Assembly: GCA_003509235.1 (NCBI GenBank)
Contig: DONH01000148.1
Span: 1 to 13,102, forward strand
From: Planctomycetaceae bacterium
GTDB taxonomy: Bacteria; Planctomycetota; Planctomycetia; Pirellulales; UBA1268
DNA: 13,102 nucleotides
Direction of reading: 5' to 3'
This document shows, piece after piece, positions 1 through 7,236 of this stretch (position 1 is the stretch's first letter; each line of letters starts with the position of its first letter). Below the pieces are notes generated by a model. That model saw only the letters and a program-made list of their open reading frames with translations. It was not told the DNA's origin and searched no databases. The position numbers and the translations under genes are program-made.

Positions 1-5
1 AATTT

Positions 6-39
6 AAACAGCCAAATTCTTTTTTAGGTTTGTCTGTTT
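6..39 (-). terminator. Candidate weak terminator after the S10 peptidase gene
   Basis: AAACAG-C-CAAA (6-16) can pair with TTTG-T-CTGTTT (29-39), giving ten base pairs with one mismatch around a 12-base loop. It lies about 60 bases beyond the stop codon of the minus-strand peptidase gene. Read on the minus strand, the hairpin is followed only by a short AAATT before the window ends, so the U-tract is poor and cut off by the window edge. It could be a weak terminator or chance pairing in AT-rich DNA. Confidence 0.35.
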
Positions 40-97
40 GGTCAGTCAGTCGACAACTAAATAGCGCGCTCTTCTTGCTTGATCTATTATTGTTGCA

Positions 98-1672
98 TTA
101 ATCGCTCACTGGCCGAGCGGCTATAAAATCAGCTACATCGTGACCAAGCTTTTGGAGGTCAGGAGAATTAAGATACATCATGTGGCCAGATTCATATTCT
201 GCAAAGGAGACATTCTCTCTAATCAATGGGTCGATTTCAAGATGATTGATGCTGTGACGCATTGCATCGGGCGGCACCGCTAAATCACATCGACCTGTCA
301 TCACCAGAACTCGTAAGTGTGGATTCTTGGACATAGCAGAGGCAAGATCAGCAGCTGTACTTGAGTATGTATTTTCTTCGTATCTCCATGGGTGCACGCC
401 CGCAAGTGCTTTGTATGGAAGGTCATTTTCAAATGCTAATTCCTCGCGAACATATGCATTCATTGTTGCCGCCAGTGGGCCAAGGGCGGCCATGTATGAA
501 GGATCAAAGCTTGGGTACGGACTTGACTGGTCTCCATCTCGACCGGTAATGCGACCATCATATCGGCCGCAGATAAGCCCCTCCTCGCCGAGTAATTTTT
601 TACGGAACATTGACGGGCTTATTCTCAGTCGATTTTTCATAATAAAATCTTCTGACATACCAGTCAGTCGTGACAACTTACTTGCGATCAACTGACGCTG
701 ATTTTCTTCTAAGCTTGCACCTGCAAAGAGTGCAGCAAGATATTCACTAGAGGCAAATTCTCTGGATTCTTTCATAGCACTCCTGAGGTCTTGTTGTAGA
801 TCTTCGGGAAGCCGATTATGAAAATGAGCAACGGCAGTTAGCGTTGGTAGAAAAATTAAATAAGGCAAATCATTGGTAGAGCCACTTCGAATCGTTCCAA
901 AGTCCACGAGGCCGGAGACCAAAAGAAGGCCATTGAGAAACATTCCGTGGCGATCCTGCAAATATTCTGCGATTCCCGCTGCTCGGAATACGCCGTAACT
1001 CTCTCCGCATAAATACTTTGGAGACCCCCAACGACGATGCCGAGTCGTATACAGCACAATAAATTCAGACATAGCTTCAATATCTTGCCGTTTTCCAAAA
1101 AACTGATCAGCTTTCTCATCCTTCATTGGCCGGCTGTATCCAGTCGCAACGGGATCAATGAAGACGAGATCCGCATGCTGCAAAACCGTGTGTTGATTGG
1201 TTACGAGTTTGTATGGGGGTGGAGGCAATGTGGCATTCGTGTTGACTTGTGCCCGCTTAGGACCAAGACCACCAAGATGCAACCATACAGCTGATGCTCC
1301 CGGACCGCCGTTAAAACAGTAAATGATTGGTCGTGATGAATCACCCCCGTCGACGGTATAGGCGACGTAAAACATTGATGCCTTCGCGGTGCCATCATCT
1401 TTAAGTAATGGCAGCATGCCAGTCTCGACAGAATACGCTAATTCTGAATCCCCGATGGTAATCGAGTGCGTCGTCACCACGGGTTTATCCGCAGCACTAG
1501 GGACGATTGCTGATTTAGCAAGATCGTTAGATAACTTTGGTTTAACTGACTTCTTATTGTCTTGAGTATTCGATGATTCTTCCACTTTGTCTGTGGCGTA
1601 ACAAAACGAGTTAGGACCAAACAGTACAACGCAACAAATAATGAGCCTTGCAAAAACAATGAACTGTTGCAT
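98..1672 (-). CDS. Exported S10 family serine carboxypeptidase-like protein
   Basis: This predicted peptidase S10 (serine carboxypeptidase) has an alpha/beta-hydrolase fold and would remove C-terminal amino acids from peptides. The 524-residue product starts with a signal peptide (MQQFIVFARLIICCVVLFG, likely cleaved after CYA at residue 26), so it acts outside the cytoplasm. Visible family motifs are the oxyanion-region NGGPGAS (121-127), the nucleophile GESYG (Ser225), GRCD (Asp463) and SGHMMYL (His497), which complete the Ser-Asp-His triad. I chose the ATG at 1672 because an AGGGGA ribosome site lies 8 bases upstream and the signal peptide then begins at the N-terminus. An upstream in-frame start at 1774 would add 34 residues before the signal peptide. 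A proline run (PPPPY) lies about 30 residues after the oxyanion motif. The sulfatase gene lies just upstream on the same strand, but the 223-base gap leaves co-transcription open. Family assignment is firm; the substrate is unknown. Confidence 0.9.
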   Translation of the reverse strand: MQQFIVFARLIICCVVLFGPNSFCYATDKVEESSNTQDNKKSVKPKLSNDLAKSAIVPSAADKPVVTTHSITIGDSELAYSVETGMLPLLKDDGTAKASMFYVAYTVDGGDSSRPIIYCFNGGPGASAVWLHLGGLGPKRAQVNTNATLPPPPYKLVTNQHTVLQHADLVFIDPVATGYSRPMKDEKADQFFGKRQDIEAMSEFIVLYTTRHRRWGSPKYLCGESYGVFRAAGIAEYLQDRHGMFLNGLLLVSGLVDFGTIRSGSTNDLPYLIFLPTLTAVAHFHNRLPEDLQQDLRSAMKESREFASSEYLAALFAGASLEENQRQLIASKLSRLTGMSEDFIMKNRLRISPSMFRKKLLGEEGLICGRYDGRITGRDGDQSSPYPSFDPSYMAALGPLAATMNAYVREELAFENDLPYKALAGVHPWRYEENTYSSTAADLASAMSKNPHLRVLVMTGRCDLAVPPDAMRHSINHLEIDPLIRENVSFAEYESGHMMYLNSPDLQKLGHDVADFIAARPVSD

Positions 1673-1895
1673 GGAAAATATCCCCTTCAGGCCAGTGTGT
1701 AGCGAAAAGCAAATGATTACTCCGATTCCACGCACTTTCAAATATATTGAGTCAGAATTTATTTTTAATCGCACAAAGAGCGAAATATTCTTTCGGAAGA
1801 TGCGATAACAAATACGCTGACACCTACCTCAACTACCAATTTCCATCTCGATACTGCTTTAGAAATTCGCGGCTGTGTGCTTCGTTCATTCGATC

Positions 1896-3407
1896 TTAAC
1901 GAATTGATTGTTCCGGCAAGCCAGACTGAATACCCTGATCTATCGGCATCTCATCCGGCTTACCATCCCCATGCACGGCGATTAAACGATCGAGTTCAGC
2001 CTGGAGCTCTTTCACAACCTGCTGACGATCGCCATCGTTGATCAAGTTCCTGTTTTCATCCGGGTCAACATTCAAATCGTAAAGCTCCGCCTTATGCCGA
2101 TCTGGTGAACCATCACCGTGCGGATACTGAATGTATTTCCAACGATCAGTTCTCAAAGCACGCACATTTGGCGTGTATGGAAACTGATGTTCATAGTTGT
2201 ACTCGTAGTAGAAGCTAGTTCGCCAACCAGAGGCATCGCCTTGAGCAAGCCGCTTCCAACTGTGGCCGTGAACTTCCTCAAGTGGCTTTGCCCCACAGAT
2301 ATCAAGGATCGTGGGTGCAAAGTCGATGGTCGCTGTCATCTGTGGAATCACTTTGCCCTGCTTGGTCAGTGCCGGATATCGCACAACAAGCGGAATCCGA
2401 ATCGATGGCTCATGCCCAGTCCGTTTGTCAACCATGCCATGCTCGCCTTCGAGCAAGCCATTATCGGAAGTGAAAATTACAAGCGTGTTGTCAAGCTCAC
2501 CGCGATCTTCCAGAAACTTACGGAGACGACCGACGCTATCATCGACGGATAGAAGCGTGCCCCAATAGGCGCGAACCATTCTGGCAAAATCTTTGACACC
2601 TTCCGGGCTTTCATCAGGAAAATTTTTCCGCCAATTAAAAAGTGGTCCATAGATTCCGTGCCAGGTATCCAGTCGCTTTTTGAACCAGGCTGGCTTGTCG
2701 TCAAGGTCAAACGCACTCTTGGGATATTGGATCTCAGCAGAATCAAAAACGTGTTGGTATTTTTCCTCTGGCAAGTAAAAACTATGAGGAGCCTTGTGCC
2801 CTATCATCATGGCCCAAGGGTCGTTGGATTTATGACTTTTGATCCAATCCATCGCCATGTCGGTTACAACCGTTGTGTAATACCCCCTTACGATTCGTCG
2901 ATTGTTTCCGTTGAAATTAAACTCAGTATCAAAGTACTTTCCTTGCCCTTTGTGAGTAACAAAATAATCAAAACCGGGGCGAGGCATGTCATTTTTTTCA
3001 CCCATGTGCCACTTACCGACATAGGCAGTTTTATAGCCTGAATCTTGCAATCGCATTGGAAAGCTGACCATGCCCTTTGGGTACTCCGTAAAGTTGTTCG
3101 AGACACCATGAGAATGAGCGTAGAGCCCACTCAAAATCGATGCACGACTCGGAGAGCAAAGGCTTGTGGTGCAAAAATGGTTCTTGAACAACAAGCCTTC
3201 ATTGGCCAAGCCATCGATATGAGGTGTTTTTAAATATGGGTGTCCCATACAACTCAGGGCATCGTACCGTTGATCATCAGTCAAAATCAAAAGCACGTTT
3301 GGGCGTTCTTGGAAAGCAGGCTTTTCGACCTGCGCGAGTGCTAGTCTGCCGTCCAATCCTGCTAGCAACATAACAGTCATCGCAATGTTTATTTGATATG
3401 GTTTCAT
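1896..3407 (-). CDS. Exported formylglycine-dependent sulfatase (arylsulfatase family)
   Basis: This is a type I sulfatase of the alkaline phosphatase superfamily that hydrolyses sulfate esters, probably on sulfated polysaccharides. The 503-residue product starts with a short charged and then hydrophobic stretch ending LALAQ, which looks like a signal peptide. The core opens with [11 protein letters not shown], whose Asp pair (44-45) binds calcium. CSPSR (84-88) is the signature whose Cys is converted to formylglycine by a maturation enzyme. GKWHMG and the later TSDNG supply further active-site and metal residues, and a C-terminal subdomain includes [10 protein letters not shown]. Length is normal for the family. 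The ATG at 3407 is preferred because GGAG lies 9 bases upstream. A TTG three codons earlier directly abuts that GGAG and is unlikely. Planctomycetes typically carry many such genes. The exact sulfatase subfamily and substrate cannot be assigned by eye. Confidence 0.95.
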   Translation of the reverse strand: MKPYQINIAMTVMLLAGLDGRLALAQVEKPAFQERPNVLLILTDDQRYDALSCMGHPYLKTPHIDGLANEGLLFKNHFCTTSLCSPSRASILSGLYAHSHGVSNNFTEYPKGMVSFPMRLQDSGYKTAYVGKWHMGEKNDMPRPGFDYFVTHKGQGKYFDTEFNFNGNNRRIVRGYYTTVVTDMAMDWIKSHKSNDPWAMMIGHKAPHSFYLPEEKYQHVFDSAEIQYPKSAFDLDDKPAWFKKRLDTWHGIYGPLFNWRKNFPDESPEGVKDFARMVRAYWGTLLSVDDSVGRLRKFLEDRGELDNTLVIFTSDNGLLEGEHGMVDKRTGHEPSIRIPLVVRYPALTKQGKVIPQMTATIDFAPTILDICGAKPLEEVHGHSWKRLAQGDASGWRTSFYYEYNYEHQFPYTPNVRALRTDRWKYIQYPHGDGSPDRHKAELYDLNVDPDENRNLINDGDRQQVVKELQAELDRLIAVHGDGKPDEMPIDQGIQSGLPEQSIR

Positions 3408-3616
3408 ATCTATCAACTCCGCTTTTGGGGCTCATTCGAAAACCGATGCATAAGCCGAGGTCATCATATCCTGTGTCACTTACACTTCTATATTGATACC
3501 TTTCAAGTGGTCTTGTCCTGCTAACTAATCTTAACGTCCATAAACAGTGAGCACGTCCATCAGAGTATGCTGATGCAGGTTCTCAAACTCACTCAGACAA
3601 TCCTTTCAAAAGACAC

Positions 3617-3955
3617 TCATTCTTCATCGAGTCCATCGAGAACAGTCCTAAGACGGCCTTCACTGTCAAAGAACTCAATTTTTCCTAAGGCCTCGTCTGG
3701 CCGTGTCCCTATAGCCACAGTGTTTTCACCCGCTGCATCCTTGACTTCTATGCGGCCACCACCATCTACAACCCGTCCCATATGTAACAACACAGTTCCA
3801 TCATCAGATTCAATAAGAATCTCACGACACCGAACTATCGCAGATGAGAGTACCTCGGTCTGTATTTCCAGCCCTGATTCTTCCCCTGGACGCATCGCGA
3901 GTCCGATTGCAAGAAAGAGAAGCGGATACACCGTCCAACGCTCGCGGCTTGTCAT
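3617..3955 (-). CDS. Small membrane-anchored protein of unknown function
   Basis: This 112-residue protein starts MTSRERWTVYPLLFLAIGLAM, an N-terminal membrane anchor or uncleaved signal, followed by a soluble region. The rest alternates short strand-like segments and glycine turns (ILIESDDGTVLLHMG, GRIEVKDAAGENTVAIG, GKIEFFDSEGRLRTVL), suggesting three or four repeats of a small beta unit ending in an acidic tail (LDEE). An AGAGGG ribosome site sits 4 bases before the ATG. The gene starts 29 bases after the stop of the thioredoxin-fold gene on the same strand, so the two are very likely co-transcribed. The opening sequence resembles conserved hypothetical proteins I associate with planctomycetes. 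No catalytic motif is visible. It may be an envelope partner of the thioredoxin-like protein, but that rests on adjacency only. Confidence 0.75.
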   Translation of the reverse strand: MTSRERWTVYPLLFLAIGLAMRPGEESGLEIQTEVLSSAIVRCREILIESDDGTVLLHMGRVVDGGGRIEVKDAAGENTVAIGTRPDEALGKIEFFDSEGRLRTVLDGLDEE

Positions 3956-3984
3956 ATTTCCCTCTGATTCTCAAGGTAAGTGAC

Positions 3985-4614
3985 TCAGTCACCGTGAATT
4001 TTTCGTAGTCGACCAGACAACCTGAGAATGAGTTGAACTCTTTCAAATACATCGAGCCAGTCGCCCACTACTGCCTGGAGAGATTCGTTACTCGGAGGAA
4101 CAATTCCAGTTGAGCAGCTCGACCCTGCGTGCTGGGCCATTGCAAGTCGGTATGCTGAAAGAGTTCGGTCACCGTGCGTGACTATCGGAAAGAAGTCTTC
4201 GCTTAAAAAAAGTGCAACAGGCACTCGCTGGCCACCACAAACCGTTAGGTGGGCAGCTATATCAGGCTGTGCATCGCGATCTAGAAACCGTAGGTCAATA
4301 CACGGAGCGATTTCTGCGAAGTGTAAAAAAATTGGACATTGACTTACGCAATCACCGCACCATGCTCCGGCTAAAACCATCACTGGCATTTTCCGAACAA
4401 AGTCTCTGAGTACTCTTTTATGATCTTCAATAAGAGAGATTTGTGAACGAGAAGCTTCCCATTTTGTTTGCTGCTCGGGAGTTGCATGGTTCTGAAGAAA
4501 AGCTTCATAAGGAAGAGCCACGTTGAAAGCAGCCTGCCATGCACTTTGCGTAGGTGGGCTACCTGAATCAGAGATAATGGATCGAGGAGACATGATTGGC
4601 TGACTAGGTGACAT
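3985..4614 (-). CDS. Thioredoxin-fold protein with WCGDC motif
   Basis: This 209-residue protein belongs to the thioredoxin superfamily and resembles the bacterial thioredoxin_9 type (PF14595). Residues 78-93 contain the redox motif in MVLAGAWCGDC (Cys86 and Cys89) with another Cys at 93. CGGQRVPVALFL supplies the expected cis-proline near residue 132. An alpha-helical segment of about 70 residues precedes the motif (AWQAAFNVALPYEAFL, then the TPEQQTKWEASRSQISL region). No signal peptide is evident, so it is probably cytoplasmic. The ATG at 4614 is chosen because AAAGGA lies 8 bases upstream. The ATG at 4623 directly abuts that site, and a TTG at 4638 has no ribosome site. The membrane-anchored gene follows after 29 bases. 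Likely roles are thiol-disulfide exchange or detoxification, with the partner unknown. Confidence 0.85.
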   Translation of the reverse strand: MSPSQPIMSPRSIISDSGSPPTQSAWQAAFNVALPYEAFLQNHATPEQQTKWEASRSQISLIEDHKRVLRDFVRKMPVMVLAGAWCGDCVSQCPIFLHFAEIAPCIDLRFLDRDAQPDIAAHLTVCGGQRVPVALFLSEDFFPIVTHGDRTLSAYRLAMAQHAGSSCSTGIVPPSNESLQAVVGDWLDVFERVQLILRLSGRLRKIHGD

Positions 4615-4793
4615 AGGGAACATCCTTTGATTGAACAAATTTATTTCTTTCGAATTTATCTCATTGTAAACGGATAACAGCAGATCGGAATGGTTTTATA
4701 AATTACGTTCTCTCGCTTCTCGCTGCTAATACGTGTATTCACAAAAATCACTCTTGACCCACGAAACGGTGTGTATTTACCGTCCCGCCAACT

Positions 4794-4961
4794 GGAATGA
4801 AGACAGAATTGCCAAGGAATCGCAATTTATGTCTGAACCATGTATTTGGATCGGTGCCCGAGGCCGTTTGATTACGCATTCCTAAAGGACCAATCGCTCC
4901 CGGAAATGGCTCAGGTTCTCCGCCCCCCTGGGACCTAAGCCTTTCCGGGGGCCTTTTTTTT
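4794..4961 (+). ncRNA. Candidate structured RNA or leader ending in a terminator
   Basis: On the plus strand GGAATG (4794-4799) is perfectly complementary to CATTCC (4877-4882). The enclosed stretch contains an 11-pair hairpin (AGACA-G-AATTGC at 4801-4812 with GCAATT-TA-TGTCT at 4822-4834, loop CAAGGAATC) and a smaller one (GG-A-TCGG at 4848-4854 with CCGA-GG-CC at 4858-4865). Together these could form a three-way junction, followed 13 bases later by a strong terminator hairpin. There is no plus-strand gene before it, so the terminator must end either an independent small RNA or a leader transcript of the downstream membrane-protein/decarboxylase genes. I checked by eye for 6S, SRP, tmRNA, RNase P, and TPP and cobalamin riboswitch signatures and recognised none. 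The 5' end is unknown and may lie nearer 4705. The fold was drawn by hand. Confidence 0.3.
4896..4961 (+). terminator. Strong rho-independent terminator without an upstream gene
   Basis: GCTCCCGGAAA (4896-4906) pairs with TTTCCGGGGGC (4942-4952). After a bulged T, GGCT (4908-4911) pairs with AGCC (4938-4941). After a C-A mismatch, AGGTTC (4913-4918) pairs with GGACCT (4931-4936). That gives 21 pairs including two G-T wobbles, around a 12-base C-rich loop. One C and eight T residues (4954-4961) follow directly, the classic intrinsic terminator layout for plus-strand transcription. The minus strand has no matching T-tract. It sits about 150 bases before the membrane-protein start codon, so it could be an attenuator for that operon or the end of a small RNA. 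Confidence 0.75.
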
Positions 4962-5031
4962 GGTAACGAGGTGTTATTGCGCCATTGTCTGCCATAAACG
5001 CTTCCAGGCGGACCGGTACACTATTCTCGAA

Positions 5032-5061
5032 CGAAAATTTTCTCGAGAGAAATTTTTTTCG
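5032..5061. repeat. AT-rich symmetric hairpin upstream of the membrane-protein gene
   Basis: TTTCT (5039-5043) and AGAAA (5048-5052) flank a CGAG loop. Beyond a T-T mismatch, AAAA (5034-5037) pairs with TTTT (5054-5057). Seven T residues run from 5053 to 5059. It lies about 55 bases before the ATG of the small membrane protein. It could be an operator, a 5'-UTR hairpin or a second weak terminator on the plus strand. The stem is AT-rich, so it would be only weakly stable as RNA. Confidence 0.4.
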
Positions 5062-5114
5062 CATGCACTTCGCCCCGAACACTTTCATCATTAAGAACCA
5101 AACCTTTTCAAATA

Positions 5115-5381
5115 ATGGCTGACAACTCTCCAAATCATTCCAATACCAGCGAAATCCCTCGCTCCAATCCTCCAGGATCAAAGATCCTCATACGTTGGAT
5201 CTTTGGTGGCCTTACTGTCTGGGGAATAGCACAAGCCATAGGCGCCTATTCTTTGAACCATGACCCACGGCGCCCTTTGATCGTTCTCGGCTGTATGGCG
5301 GCGTTTCTTGGATTTTGGCTCGTGCTTCTTGCCACATGGCAAAAACGATATACGAAGAATTCCTCACGTTCGGATGAGTAG
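5115..5381 (+). CDS. Small two-helix membrane protein of unknown function
   Basis: This 88-residue protein has a polar, proline- and asparagine-rich N-terminus of about 22 residues. It continues with two hydrophobic segments (IRWIFGGLTVWGIAQAIGAY at about 26-45 and LIVLGCMAAFLGFWLVLLATW at about 55-75) joined by a short HDPRRP loop, then a basic and polar tail. The charge pattern fits an integral inner-membrane hairpin. No clear ribosome site precedes the ATG; the upstream sequence is AT-rich, so translation may be leaderless-like or the start could differ slightly. The decarboxylase gene starts 69 bases downstream on the same strand, suggesting a shared transcript. I do not recognise the family. 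The coherent hydrophobic pattern makes a real gene likely. Confidence 0.65.
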   Translation: MADNSPNHSNTSEIPRSNPPGSKILIRWIFGGLTVWGIAQAIGAYSLNHDPRRPLIVLGCMAAFLGFWLVLLATWQKRYTKNSSRSDE

Positions 5382-5450
5382 AATACCTTCATCGAAAATA
5401 CTCTTACTTTCTCTGATGAGATTAATTTTTCGTTTGGAGGATTTGCCACG

Positions 5451-7202
5451 ATGCCTGCGTACAAGAACAAATTGAACTCTTCCTCTATATCGAAGTCACC
5501 ACCTTCAGCGCTATGCAAACTTCGTACGGGCAGACGACCTGTCATGGAACGCGTTTCTGCTTCAGAGGGCTTGTCCATCGGCGATTATTTAATAAGTCGG
5601 CTTGCCGACTACGGCATTCAGCACGTGTTCGGCCTACCCGGAGATTATGTTCTCGCTCTCTACAGCATGCTTGAGCACAGCGAAATCACACTTGTAAGTT
5701 GCACAAGAGAAGATTGCGCCGGCTTTGCAGCTGATGCCTATGCTCGGGTTCATGGAATGGGTGCCGTTTGCGTAACGTACGGCGTTGGGGGATTAAGCCT
5801 CGCAAATTCAATAGCCGGTGCTTATGCCGAACAAAGTCCTGTTATTGTCATTTCAGGAGCAACCGGCCTGAAGGAAAGGATTAACAACCCCCTGCTCCAT
5901 CATCGTGTTCGTGATTGGAGTACCCAACTTGATGTCTTTGACAAACTCTGTGCTGTTAGCCTCGAGCTGAATGACCAAACAACCGCATTCCGAGATATTG
6001 ACTATGCGTTGGACATGGCACATCGCTTTAAACGTCCTGTTTACATCGAAGTCCCTCGAGACATGGTCGATGTTGTCCCTGAGCAGCGGAAAAATTACAA
6101 GCCGTCTCCTGTTGAGAGCGACCCTGCAGCACTAGCCGAAGCAATTCGAGAAGCCACGATACGGATTGAACAGGCGAACCAGCCAGTCATTATCGCTGGA
6201 GTAGAACTCCACCGTTATGGACTACAAGGAGAAACACTTGCCCTTGCGAATGCGTCTGGAATTCCAATAACGGCATCGATGTTGGCAAAAAGTGTTATTA
6301 GTGAAGTGCATCCACTCTACCTAGGGCTCTATGAAGGCGCGATGGGCAGAGAGGAAATTTCTTCATACGTCGAACAGAGCGATTGCATCATTCTACTTGG
6401 GACAATGCTTACGGATGTGAATCTCGGCATCTTCACTGCAAAGATAAATCTCACACATAGCATTTTGGCAACGAGTGAGGAATTACGAATAAGTCACCAT
6501 CATTTCCATAATGTACTCCTCGAAGACTTCATTCATGGCCTAGCTGAATCATGTCCGAAGGCTCGAAAACAAACCCTCCCTCCTGGACCTTCAGTGGCGC
6601 GAGGGCCATTCATGATCGAAGAAGATAGGCCAATCACCACAACTCGGCTTGTGAGAAGGCTCGATGAATCTCTCGACGACAAAACAATTGTGGTTGCTGA
6701 TGTTGGTGATGCTTTATTTGCGTCAAGCGAGCTTGTCATTCGCGGCCAGACAGAGTTCCTTTCACCTGCATATTACACGTCAATGGGTTTTGCTGTACCC
6801 GCAGCGGTTGGGGCCAAAATGGCGAGGCCTGATCTGAAGACTATTGTCCTCGTCGGTGATGGGGCTTTCCAGATGACCGGCATGGAATTATCGACCATTA
6901 TCAAGCATCAACTGGCAGCAACAATAATTGTTCTCGATAATGGTGGTTATGGAACGGAACGACTTATTCATGAAGGAATGTTCAACGACATCAACACCTG
7001 GCAATATCAGATGCTTCCTCAGGTACTCGGTGGTGGCAGAGGATATGAAGTTCATACCGAGGGTGAGTTTGATAAGGTGCTATCAGAATCTCTAGCAAAC
7101 GATACTGAAGTAAGCCTAATACGGGTGCATATAGGCCGTGAAGATCACAGCCTCACCCTTGATCGCCTCGGTGCAGGTCTAGCAAAAATTGTTCACTCGT
7201 AA
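5451..7202 (+). CDS. Thiamine-diphosphate 2-oxo acid decarboxylase (pyruvate/indolepyruvate decarboxylase family)
   Basis: This 583-residue enzyme has the three-domain ThDP layout: an N-terminal Pyr domain (about 40-205), a central domain (about 225-365) and a C-terminal PP domain (about 395-560). It carries the set that separates true 2-oxo acid decarboxylases from acetolactate synthases. That set is the Asp of GDY (65), the cofactor-activating Glu of RED (87), the His pair in LLHHR (150-151) and the Glu of GTERLIHEG (503). The magnesium/ThDP motif runs from GDG (469-471) to Asn497. Likely substrates are pyruvate, indolepyruvate, phenylpyruvate or branched 2-oxo acids, giving an aldehyde and CO2; motifs do not choose between them. 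GGAGG lies 10 bases before the ATG at 5451. The next Met, at 5544, lacks a ribosome site, so a polar, basic extension of about 38 residues before the usual start is probably real. It follows the two-helix protein by 69 bases. Confidence 0.92.
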   Translation: MPAYKNKLNSSSISKSPPSALCKLRTGRRPVMERVSASEGLSIGDYLISRLADYGIQHVFGLPGDYVLALYSMLEHSEITLVSCTREDCAGFAADAYARVHGMGAVCVTYGVGGLSLANSIAGAYAEQSPVIVISGATGLKERINNPLLHHRVRDWSTQLDVFDKLCAVSLELNDQTTAFRDIDYALDMAHRFKRPVYIEVPRDMVDVVPEQRKNYKPSPVESDPAALAEAIREATIRIEQANQPVIIAGVELHRYGLQGETLALANASGIPITASMLAKSVISEVHPLYLGLYEGAMGREEISSYVEQSDCIILLGTMLTDVNLGIFTAKINLTHSILATSEELRISHHHFHNVLLEDFIHGLAESCPKARKQTLPPGPSVARGPFMIEEDRPITTTRLVRRLDESLDDKTIVVADVGDALFASSELVIRGQTEFLSPAYYTSMGFAVPAAVGAKMARPDLKTIVLVGDGAFQMTGMELSTIIKHQLAATIIVLDNGGYGTERLIHEGMFNDINTWQYQMLPQVLGGGRGYEVHTEGEFDKVLSESLANDTEVSLIRVHIGREDHSLTLDRLGAGLAKIVHS

Positions 7203-7236
7203 GGCAACACTTCGCTGCTTTTGCCTACGTTTTGTT
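7198..7236 (+). terminator. Rho-independent terminator after the decarboxylase
   Basis: CGT-A-AGGCAA (7198-7207) pairs with TTGCCTACG (7221-7229), nine pairs with one bulged A and a 13-base loop. TTTTGTT follows. The hairpin includes the decarboxylase TAA stop codon. Its 3' arm also overlaps the stop codon of the convergent minus-strand gene at 7225-7227. On the minus strand the stem is not followed directly by a T-run, so it mainly serves the plus strand. Confidence 0.6.

Larger units (their letters stand above)
4615..5114. other. 500-base divergent intergenic region with several stem-loops
   Basis: No convincing coding region lies between the minus-strand thioredoxin-fold gene and the plus-strand membrane-protein gene. 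The region holds a possible TATAAA -10-like box on the plus strand at 4697-4702 with no good -35 partner, a hairpin at 4801-4834, a long-range complement between 4794-4799 and 4877-4882, a strong terminator at 4896-4961 and a symmetric AT-rich hairpin at 5032-5061. Promoters for both flanking genes must lie here, but none matches the consensus well enough to annotate. Confidence 0.7.

Noticed and set aside
1673..1774. Longer start for the S10 peptidase at 1774
   Set aside because: It would bury the signal peptide 34 residues inside the protein, whereas the ATG at 1672 has a good ribosome site.
2118..2552. Plus-strand open frame of 144 codons inside the sulfatase gene
   Set aside because: It lies opposite strongly conserved sulfatase coding sequence and shows no domain, signal peptide or ribosome site of its own.
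3558..3575. CATCAG/CTGATG hairpin after the small anchored protein gene
   Set aside because: Only six pairs and no T-tract on the minus strand, so a terminator call is not supported.
4754..4779. TTGACC with TATTTA as a promoter for the candidate RNA
   Set aside because: The spacing is only 14 bases and the -10 match is poor.
4794..4961. 6S RNA, SRP RNA, tmRNA or RNase P RNA in the intergenic region
   Set aside because: Signature segments were looked for by eye (for example the SRP GGAAG loop with AGCAG and the RNase P GAGGAAAGUC) and none fits. A CCCGGAAA match lies in the terminator stem, not in an apical loop.
4700..5114. TPP riboswitch upstream of the ThDP enzyme
   Set aside because: The enzyme uses ThDP, but the conserved CUGAGA and related THI-box elements were not found; a ThDP user is also not the usual target.
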